Of a stretch of 21,190 bases of DNA, positions 1-8,400 are shown piece by piece. The position numbers were made by a program, and so were the translations under genes. Location of the stretch: assembly GCA_001179505.1 (NCBI GenBank), contig CDMY01000198.1:125964-147153 (forward strand). The letters are read 5' to 3'. The first letter of the stretch is position 1. Each line of letters starts with the position of its first letter. The stretch is from Vitrella brassicaformis. Lineage: Eukaryota > Sar > Vitrellaceae. The notes beneath the pieces are model-generated. The model searched no databases and was not told the origin of the DNA. It was given only the letters and a program-made list of their open reading frames with translations.

Positions 1-578
1 GCGGGTGTCTTTTTGGTCGGGTCTGGCTGGGAGGGAGGGAGGGAGGGAGGGGGGGAGGGAGGGAGGGGTGGATTCATTCATTCATTTATTCGATCTTGTG
101 TACATACATACATACTTACATATGAGCTCGAGTGCCTTGTGAGTGAGCGGCTGGTTTAAGCGGGACAATGACAGACAGCCACGGTCCGTGCACGTGTGTG
201 TGCGTCGGCCCATCTTGCTAGGTACTGGTGCGTGAACAAATGCGAGACTCCTAATTACACTCGTGCAATGAATGGTTCGTTCATTCGTTGATCCATCCAT
301 CACTCACTCTCACCCACACAAGCTGATACCATGCAGTCGTGTCAGTGTTGGTGTCCTCACATGTTGTTTTCCACGCACATGGTGGTATTTTCTCTGAGTG
401 ATTCTCTCTCACTGTGTGCCGTCGCCGGCCATTCGCTGCAAGTCGCGGACGGCTCGGGATAGGCGGAAGTCACCTTGCACACGACACCTCTGCAAAAATG
501 GATCGTAGTACCTACACAGACAGAAACAGACAGACATTTCTCCATTCATGTGTTATCTATCGTTCTTGGCGTGGCTGC
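1..578. other. Intergenic, no gene seen
   Basis: No convincing exon is seen on either strand. The short open frames here lack splice-linked partners and run through simple repeats. The stretch holds a G-run tract at the left edge, CATT and CATA short repeats near 74-120, and the 3' flank of the minus-strand gene that ends at 579. Confidence 0.6.
28..77 (+). repeat. GGGA-repeat, G-quadruplex-capable tract
   Basis: More than eight GGG runs separated by single A bases, with one longer G run in the middle. The pattern satisfies the usual four-tract G-quadruplex rule many times over. It lies about 500 bases beyond the 3' end of the nearest gene, so no regulatory role is shown. Confidence 0.85.
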
Positions 579-1710
579 TCACGCCATGACCCCTCTGATG
601 AGTTTGCATCTCTCTGTGAAGGGCATGTCTTCATCCGCGATGTATGAACGTCTCATTTCTGCGTAGTGGGCGTCGCGTCTTGGCGTCTCTTCTGGCCCTT
701 CCTCGACGTTCTCGATTGCCTTGACCCGCGATGCAATGTACGCCAGGGCCATGTCCTTGAGGTAACTGCGGCTAAGTGCGAATTGTGTGTGTCGTGTCTC
801 GCTGTCGGTCTGGCTGTCTCCCGTTTGGCCTCACTTGTGTTCCTTCCGTTTGATCTTTTGCGTCTTGTCACCGAACAGCCCTCCAGCGCTCGCCACCTTC
901 TGTCGCTTCATCGAGACACACCTGTCCTCATGTGAGCCCCTGTCCACATGTCAGACACACGCACAAAGGCAGCCACCAATGAGCGGAGAGGGGAATGTGT
1001 CCGTCTTGTGTGCGTGTCTGTGCGTCTGTCTGACGTGAGCGTTGGGTCGTATGCCACGCGCCCAATGATGCGTGAGTTGCGACAGATCTCCTCACAGCGT
1101 CCTTCAAACAACTCTGAAGGCAACAAGGCATCGGTAGTCATTCTGTCTGTGTGTCTCCCTCTCTGTCTCTCTTTCTGTGTCTCTCTATCTGCTTATGCCC
1201 ACCCACCCATGTGGGGTGGGCAGAGAGACTCGAGGCCCGTGATCATGAACTCATCCGCCAGCTTTGACATCGGCACCTGAACGAACGAACGAATAAACCA
1301 ATCAATCACTGAATCAATGATGTTTCCATGTTGGCTGGCCTCTTTCAGAACGGCGAGTCCATTGTTGTTGAAAGCCTTGACAGTCACTTCACCGGGAGAA
1401 GCGATTGGCTCCAGCTGTGCGTCTGTGTGCGTGGCGGCCGGCCGGTCCTGCAGCCGCACTGGGCGCGACAGAGACAAGTCCCACTGAGGCGGTACCTGCA
1501 GCCAACACAAACACAGGGGGATGGAGGCAAAGTGATCACGTGCCCGTCTTGTGGCAGTGTGTGTGTTTGGCTTGCCTCGTAAGGCGGCAGCATGCCTTTG
1601 GCGCGGCGGACTTTCCTGACGGCGGGCCCGAAGTGAAGCTGCGCATCGGTGAGTGAGAGCAGACCGGCCGCCACCACCAGCAGCAAGCAAAGGAAAGACG
1701 AACGATTCAT
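579..1710 (-). CDS. Secretory or plastid-routed protein, unknown family (gene A, 5 exons)
   Basis: I do not recognise the family. The exon model is complement(579..771, 835..921, 1035..1113, 1207..1495, 1576..1710), giving 783 coding bases and 260 aa with phases matching at every join. The protein starts MNRSSFLCLLLVVAAGLLSL, a clear signal peptide with likely cleavage after LTDA (residues 20-23). A basic stretch (VRKVRRAKG) follows, which could act as a plastid transit region in an alga with a complex plastid. The rest is soluble, with Cys at about 130, 139, 143 and 160, a basic patch (KTQKIKRKEH) near 179-188 and a charged helical C terminus ending CKLIRGVMA. Intron 1 is GC-AG (GAG|gcaagc); the other three are GT-AG. 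A 33-base in-frame stretch inside exon 4 of the list (near 1275-1307) looks intron-like and may be removed. Gene structure is fairly secure; function is unknown. Confidence 0.72.
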
Positions 1711-2082
1711 GGTCGGTGGTGCTTGCTCTTATGCAGACACACAGGCGAGGGTGGGTCAATTGCTTCAAGTGTATGTGTGTACATATGCATCGACCTGTTT
1801 ACGTTCACAGCAGTTCACTCGGTGTGTGTGGTTGAGCACCTAGGTAACATTCTTGCTTGTGACGGATGCGGATGCGATGCGAGCACACGTGTGTGTGTGT
1901 GTGTGTGTGTGTGCACCCCAGACAGACCAGAGCATGTGTGTGCAATGAGACAGATACAGCAAGGCAAGGACGATTTGTGGATGTCTGGAGTTGCAGAAGT
2001 ACATTCAGGCACACTTGTCTCCCGTGTCATGTGTGTAAGCATGAGACAACCAAATATAAAATGTGGGCACCGATTGCCGTCC
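1711..2082. other. Spacer between genes A and B
   Basis: Upstream flank of minus-strand gene A and 3' flank of minus-strand gene B. No exon is seen. The stretch contains a long GT microsatellite near 1889-1914 and TG-rich sequence. It presumably holds the promoter of A, but no specific element stands out. Confidence 0.55.
1889..1914. repeat. (GT)n microsatellite
   Basis: About 13 uninterrupted GT dinucleotides between genes A and B. It is likely to be length-variable. Confidence 0.9.
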
Positions 2083-3443
2083 TCATGAACATGCTTGATG
2101 GCCGACAGCCGTAAACTGCCTCGGCCTGCCTGTTGGCTCCGCACGGTTGGCGTCCATACCCACCAGCGAGAATGTGGACAGGATGGGTACCTGTTTGCAC
2201 ATGTCCCCCGCCTGCAGCCGTCGCCTTCCCGCCTCCCCATCCTGGTACACCTTGAAGTTCCGGCTGTCATGCGGTGGCACCGGCATAAACTTCCTCAGTT
2301 TGCCTGTGCGCTCGATGTCGTTGACGTCGATACTCAGGTGTGATAAGGTGGAAAGGATGGTGAAGTGGAGCTGCAGACGCAGGTGAGGAAGCTCGAACAC
2401 CTCGCGCAGCATGCCCAGGATTGTCTTGACATCATCATCATTAAAGCTGACCTCCCGCACGTGCTTCAGCGTGGCGCACACCATGGGCAGCACCGTGGTC
2501 AGCCGGCCAGTCCTGCACCCCAACTCCAGCATCGCGGGCAGCGATATCGAGAAGAAAGGGGCGGCCGCCTTGTTGTTGTTGGTCTGGTCGAGCTTGACCA
2601 GCAAGCAACCCAGAAGGCCGCCCAGGTTCGCGACGGTCTTCCGATAAGGACCGTCTTGGGCTGCAGGGTTGCTGGTGGCGTACATGAGGAGGTGCTCGAT
2701 GGCGAACAACACGAGCCGAATTGTTGAGCGAATCACGAAGGGGATGGGCTGCGCAGCGTCGACTCCTGACAGGAATGCGCCAGTGTCTCGCGATCTTCTG
2801 GTCCTCTCGATGACCATGAACGAAAGATGAAGACTGTTCTGCTTGGTGAGTCGGTGCCGCCTTGAGCCCCTACATACATTCACAACAACACGGACACACA
2901 GCATGAATCAGTGGCGTCTTCCTCTCCTTCGTTACTTCCTTCCTCCTCGCTACACACGCCCAAAAACCTTGCAGTACGCGCATCCGCACTCCTTCCCGTC
3001 CTTCGGCTGCTGGAGCTTGCTGTTGTCGAGAGAGAAAATGATGCTGCTGAACCGCTCGAGAGGCGGTTTCTCATGAGCAGCAGAATGGCGGGGCTCGTGC
3101 TTTGCCGCAGATGTGCTGGTCGTGGAACTCTTTCAGCAGGTCGTGTGCTTTTTCACGATGCTGTTCGTCGACCCCATACTGAGGGCGTGTGAGTAGTGAA
3201 GAGTGTGTGGAGAATTGAGGGAACACGCCTTCTCTCGGTGATCACGACTTCTGCCCCTACACACATGACAAAACGACACATGATGTGCACAGCATGAGTG
3301 GTTGACGTCTGCCCAGCATGCTGCCCAGCAAACTTAGAACGACTTGCCTCCCAATGTGCGCAGCTGCACTCCTTCTCATTGAAAATATGACAGACGCGGA
3401 TTGCTCGTAATTTGCTGAGCATAGTGGTCCGTGTAATGGACAT
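2083..3443 (-). CDS. NOT1-like protein, CAF1-binding (MIF4G-like) domain only (gene B)
   Basis: The 3' exon (2083..2838, 252 codons with stop) encodes a helical domain. Its order of segments matches the CAF1-binding region of CNOT1/NOT1, the CCR4-NOT deadenylase scaffold: a helix with TVANLGGLLGCLLVKLDQ, then TTVLPMVCATLKHV, then a 'ILGMLREVFELPHLRLQLHF' helix, then LSIDVNDIE. This is recognition by memory of the family, not a search. Full NOT1 proteins are about 2000 aa; the tentative model complement(2083..2838, 2968..3046, 3129..3178, 3348..3443) gives only 326 aa. The join 2968/2838 (aag|gttttt ... aagcag) is reasonable. The upstream joins are weak: one needs a GC donor (gag|gcaagt) and one a poor GT donor. 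The C-terminal 60 residues carry an internal repeat. It could be a stand-alone paralogue, a decayed copy, or the end of a gene with missed exons. Confidence 0.55.
2104..2361 (-). repeat. Internal repeat in the 3' exon of gene B, spacing 174 bases
   Basis: Two segments of about 80 bases, at about 2104-2187 and 2278-2361, align without gaps at an offset of 174 (58 codons), at roughly 70% identity by eye. They encode ILSTLSHLSIDVNDIERTGK and ILSTFSLVGMDANRAEPTGR, each followed by a similar R-x-F segment. The second copy lies past the point where the NOT1 domain normally ends. Confidence 0.7.
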
Positions 3444-3681
3444 GATCGCCAAAGGGAAGACGTAAATTAGGGTTTGCGGGGTCAGCTTGTCTCAAATCTC
3501 GCCGAAATTCAGCCGAATGCATTAATTGGATGATGTATGCACCAGACTGATATCACTGGTCATACATCACGTGCACCAGTCTTGACACTCGTCCGTGTGT
3601 GGCTGTCTGTATCGGCTGGCCCGCCTGTCTGTCTGCCTGTCCATCCGTCCATGTCCACGTGTGTTCAGTGAGTGAGTGAGT
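3444..3681. other. Spacer between genes B and C with an inverted repeat
   Basis: Non-coding by inspection. It holds the presumed promoter of gene B and the 3' flank of gene C, whose stop codon is at 3682-3684. An imperfect palindrome occupies its middle. Confidence 0.5.
3531..3569. repeat. Imperfect inverted repeat upstream of gene B
   Basis: Arms tgatgtatgcaccag (3531-3545) and ctggtcatacatca (3556-3569) pair over 14 positions with one bulged base and a 10-base loop. It lies about 90 bases upstream of the tentative gene B start, so an operator-like or hairpin role is possible but unproven. Confidence 0.75.
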
Positions 3682-4057
3682 CTATGCCGCCATCTGCTGC
3701 TCCTTTTGGTCTTGTGTGACGGTGTCGATTGCCTTGGCCAGCGTCTCGTTGAGCAGCTGCACCGGCTCGCCGTCGTTGACGACGAACTTGGGCTGGCCGC
3801 CCTCACTCAGAGATGAGACGCCCTCAACCACAACCTAACACACAGAAAGACACACACAGACAAGAGTGTGCCTGCCTCTCTCTCTCTCTCTCTCTGCCTG
3901 TGTGTGTGTGCTCAGTGTGGTCACTTCTGTCACAGCTTTCTTTCTCTCTGGCGGGACGGCCAAGTGGGCGTCGTGGGCGTCTTCCTGCTCGGACTGACGA
4001 CACTTCAGCGCATTGTACCTGTCCTCACACACACACTCGTCTGTCTCTCTGTCTTTG

Positions 4058-4092
<35 letters not shown>

Positions 4093-5252
4093 GTTTGTGT
4101 GTGTTGTCCCACATTATATGGACTGACCTTTGTTCCTTTGTGCTGGTGGGCGGCAGCGCCTCGTCCAGTCCTGACGGCGGCAGGTGGTGGATGGCTCCCG
4201 GCCCAGAGTTGAAGCAGAAGACGGCCTCGATCAACGAAGACATCCACTCATCCCTTAATCGTTGTTGGTGTGGAGAGGTTTCCATACACACACAGACACA
4301 GAAGACACAAGGGCATTCCATCCACTGTGTGCCGTTTGTCAAGTGTGTGTGTGTGTCGTGTTGGTGTGTGCCTTTGTGTGGTGTTGAAGCCGCAGACCAC
4401 GTGCCCGACACTCTCGTAGTACAAACGGAAACTGACACACAGACAGAAATCCACCAGGTGGGAGTGTGTTGGTGAATTTGTGTCTCTGTGTGTGGGCTGT
4501 GAGTGACCATTCCCGTGATCGTGCGAGTGTTTCGATTGGCATCTGAATGGCCGGCAGACTGAAACGCTTGAACAGCACGCCACCTTCAACACAGACACAC
4601 AAAGACAGAGGAGTGTGGGCATTGTGTTGTGCTCTGTGTGTGTGTGGCAATTGTGTGCGTACGTTCCTTTGTGAGTCTGAAGTCCTGGTCAGTGATCGCC
4701 GCTGGAAAGGGCAGACACTCAGTGATCTCAGTCGGGTCCGGACAATAATCCAACACGCCCTCCTGTCATCACACAATCACACAGACAGAGATGGGCGTGT
4801 GTGTCTCTCCCTCCTTGGCTCGCCGACTCACTCGTGCGACTGAGCAGCCCGGTGCGGTCGCTCTCGCCGCCCCGCCGACCTGCTCGTCCTCAATTGACGA
4901 ACGCACAGCCACAGCCTTCAACTCCTGCGCACACCAACTCACATGACCATCGTCATCTCGTGTGTCTCCCTCTGTCTGTCTGTCTGTCTGTCAGTGTCAT
5001 GGTACGTGCCTGTCTGAGCTCTTGGGCCTGCTCGAGCAGCCGGGTGGCCGCCTGTGCGGCGCTCTTCGCATCAGCCAATTCGGCGGTCTGGTTGTAGGGC
5101 GCTGGCTCGTAGAGGTTGTGCAGCTGGTGCAGGCCCTCTTGCATGAAGCGGACTGCGGATTTTGACAGGCTGCGGAGCGATGGGAATGCATCGGTGAGGA
5201 GGGGCAGGCACAGACACAGGGCAAGCAGAAGGCAGCCGATGCGACGATGCAT
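3682..5252 (-). CDS. Secreted or plastid-routed Cys-containing protein, unknown family (gene C, 8 exons)
   Basis: Not recognised. The model is complement(3682..3834, 3925..4018, 4128..4253, 4372..4431, 4508..4583, 4663..4762, 4832..4924, 5010..5252): 945 coding bases, 314 aa, all phases consistent. It starts MHRRIGCLLLALCLCLPLLT, a strong signal peptide with cleavage expected at TDA|FPSLRS. A Phe directly after the cleavage site followed by a Ser/Arg/Lys-rich stretch resembles plastid leaders of algae with secondary plastids (inference). Residues about 30-95 are Ala/Glu/Gln-rich helix, probably coiled coil. The middle has seven Cys residues spread over exons 2-7 and aromatic segments such as FRLYYESVGHVVCGFNTT. 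Three N-glycosylation sequons are present (NQT, NTT, NET), which would fit the secretory route. Two introns use GC donors: CAG|gcacgt after exon 1 and AAAG|gcacac after the 60-base exon. Introns are 69-118 bases. Confidence 0.72.
4061..4091. repeat. (GTCT)n microsatellite in gene C intron
   Basis: About seven CTGT units inside the intron 4019-4127 of gene C. The same motif recurs in other introns and spacers of the window (about 4972-4993, 15241-15266, 18345-18363). Confidence 0.9.
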
Positions 5253-5448
5253 CGTCAACTTTGCCTATTTGATTGTGTGTGTGTGTGTGTGTGACTGGGT
5301 GGTTGATTGATTGATTGCTTCTCGATCGACAGATATCTGTACACGCGTACGTATGGACACACACATACGTACATGCACTTACATGTATGTGCATGTCTCT
5401 CATCATGGTCAATGACAGAGTCCAGCCACCCACTATGCCACCCACTAG
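5253..5448. promoter_or_regulatory. Presumed promoter region of gene C with two hairpin-capable repeats
   Basis: This 196-base spacer separates the start of gene C from the end of gene D. It holds a (GT)n run at about 5274-5293 and two adjacent perfect inverted repeats: gtacgtatg (5347-5355) with catacgtac (5364-5372), and acatgcac (5371-5378) with gtgcatgt (5389-5396). No TATA-like box is obvious. The promoter role is inferred only from position. Confidence 0.35.
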
Positions 5449-8400
5449 TTATCGGTAGTCTTCTTTGAGTATCCATCTGCCCGGCACCGTCGGTCCGGTG
5501 CTCTTGTGGAAGGTGCAGAGACCCTTCAGCAGCTGCTTGAACACTGCCTTCTGGAACGACGGCACACGGGCACCGAACTCCTCCAGCACCTGAGAAGAGA
5601 GGGAGGAGACACACAATGGTGGACAAAACCGTCACGCGACATCCTCCCAACCGCACCCACCCGCACCCACCTCTCCTGTTGTGGCCGTGTAGTTCTTGTC
5701 TGCGCCGAGTCCATGAAAGAACTCCAGCAGCTCCCGGCCCTTCTCCATCTCGAAGGAGTGGGTCTTGACCTCTTCCGCCTCCTCCCCCCTGCTCTCTTCA
5801 GACGTGTTGCTCGTCTGCCGCTGGCTGGGTGGCGGCTCGCTCGGCGCCGCCACTGTCCCGGTGGCACCGAGTGTCTGCGACAGCTTCTTGAGCCCTGCCA
5901 GCAGGGATGCGGTCGCCGGCGACTCCTTGGGCGCCTTGCCGGGCAGCCGACTCGCCGCAGATGAGGCAGCCGAGCCCGGAGGAGCACCAGCACGGCCGTG
6001 GCGGCCAGTCCATGTCGGCACCTGGTGGACACCCATACAGGTGTATGAGATGCGCTGTCCGTTGTGTGGTCTGTGTGTGGCTCACATTGATGCCGTAGGA
6101 CTGTCGCTCTCGCTGTGCCTTCTTTAACGCGGCTAGAGCCCTCGACGCTGCACACGCACGCAATCCATATGGATGGACGGGCAGGTGGTGAGCGGTGGAC
6201 GGCCGAGCACTTTCCCATTTTGTGCAGCCAGGCAGCCGACCTGTCTTCTTGCTGTCATCGTTGACCAGGGCCGAGTCGAGATGGGACGTCTCGAGCCTAT
6301 CGTGCGACATGGCCGTCTGCACGCCCTGCTTGCTGAACAGCGTCTCGAGCAGCTGGTTGTGCTGCTCCGTGGCACCCTGGCTCAGCTGGTGGTTCTCGCC
6401 GAGCGGCTGCGACGCCGCTGATGTGAAGGCGTCCGTCGTGGTGGTGCCGGTTGCCGTCACAGGACCCGACTTGGCGACGCGCTTGAACAACTCACGGTAC
6501 CTGCAGCATACAGACGCGAGAAGCATGCAGCGATGAAGACAAAGCGGACGTGTGTGTGTTGCGTGCGTCTGACCGGTCGGGCAGCTCCTCGATGGTCTCA
6601 GGGTCGAAGCCCGGGGGCGGCGGAGGCATATCGAACAACTCCTGAGAGAGAGAGGAGAGAGGATTGGATGTTTGCCACATGGGTCTGAGGTTTCTCTCTT
6701 TGTCTGTTCGCTGACCTGCAGGTCGTTCCACTTGAAGAACCGTCGCTGCTTGGGGTCGTCGAGGACCTTCTGGCTGAGGAAGTGCTTGAAGATCTGCCGG
6801 TGGTAGATCTTCTCCTCCAGGGTGCCCGTCGACAGCAGCCGATAAACCGTCACCTCCCGCGTCTGACCGATCCGCCACGCACGCTCGCGCGCCTGACAAC
6901 ACACACCACAAGACACTTGACGATGGCCAACAAGAGTTCCGTGGGTGTTATGTTCTTCCCACCTGCACGTCGGTCATGGGGTTCCAGTCTGGGTCGAAGA
7001 TGACCACTCGGTCGGCACCGATGAGGTTCAGCCCAACACCGCCCACACGTGTCGTCAAGACCATCGCAAAGATGCTCTGACAAGTGAGGCAGATGGTTGC
7101 TGCCTCGCTTGTGCGTGTGTTCTCTTTGCTCACGGTGTCGCTGTTGAATGAGTCGATGAGAACGGCCCGCTCCTTGATGGCCGTCTGGCCGTCCATCCGG
7201 ATGAATGTGTAGTCGGCGGCCGTCATGAAGGAGCAGATCATCTTGAGCATCTGGACCGTCTGGCAGAAGACCAGCACCCGGTGGCCGTCTCGGTGCCACG
7301 TGGCGAAGATCTCTTTCAGCACCTGCATCTTCCCTGACCTGATGGATGGATGGATGCATCACGACCACACACAGCACACCATGAGCCATACCACTAAAGT
7401 GTCGTGTGTGTACCTGGCGGGGTTGCCGAAGTCCTCCGGGCGGCCATCCTCTGGCTCATCCAGGAGCAGGAGGTCGGGATGGTTGCAGATCTTTCGGAGG
7501 ACCGACAAGACGAAGAAAGCTCGAGCACGTGACCTGAACCCACGCACATACGACCATACGCAGTACGGCAGCACCGTCAGTGCAGTGGCACTTGGCTGTG
7601 TGTCTGTGTCTTACTGCATAAGCTCGCCCATTCGATGTCCGGTGAGGAAGTCGACGTACACCTGATACTGCGCGACGCTGAGGTTGCAAAACAGCACCTG
7701 GTCGACATAGAAAGGTGATACATCCTTTGTTGGTTTGTTCGCTCATCCCTCCACCCAGCTTCGTAAGGATCGTGTTGTGCTCTGCTCACTTGTTCGGATT
7801 TGGCGGGCAGCTGCAGGATTTCCTGCACCTCCTTCTTGCTCCGTCGCAGCAAGTAGGGCTGCGTCAACTCCCTGACAGGTCAGCAGCACAAGAAGCAAGA
7901 TGGTCCATTGCCGTGTGTTTGTCATCAGATGCCTGCCTGCCTTCATTTTCACCTCAGCAGCACCGCGCAGCGATAGCCCGCCTGGACCCTTGCCTGTGAC
8001 GCATTCAGGTAACCGCCCTGCAACACACATGCGCACGTGGCGCGTGTCGATCCCTGTAGTCTTCTGCGGCGTGTGTTGTGTGTGTATGCGCCGATGTAGA
8101 TACCAGTCTGATGGGCTCGGCGAACTCTTCGATGAACACAGGCAGCGTGCCCAGGCGGCCGGGGAAGCAGAAGTCGAACAGCGACCACAGCTCACGCAGG
8201 TTGTTCTGGATGGGCGACCCGGACATGATCAGCCGGTGCGACGTGTCAAACTGATAGATATATACATGGATAAGCAGACAGTGGTGATATCCTCCCTCTG
8301 TGTGCGTGTGTATGTGTGTGTGTGAAGGTACCCTTTTGACGGCTTGTGTGATGGCTGCGTCGGGGTTGCGGATCCTCTGCCCCTCATCCAGGATTACATA

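Noticed and set aside
1723-2114. Plus-strand frames running through the GT repeat
   Set aside because: The translations are mostly Cys-Val repeats from the microsatellite. No start context, splice partner or domain supports a gene.
3813-4622. Plus- and minus-strand frames of 114-220 codons rich in Cys, Val, Ser, Thr and His
   Set aside because: They read through TGTC and CA repeats in gene C introns. The spliced minus-strand model explains the true exons.
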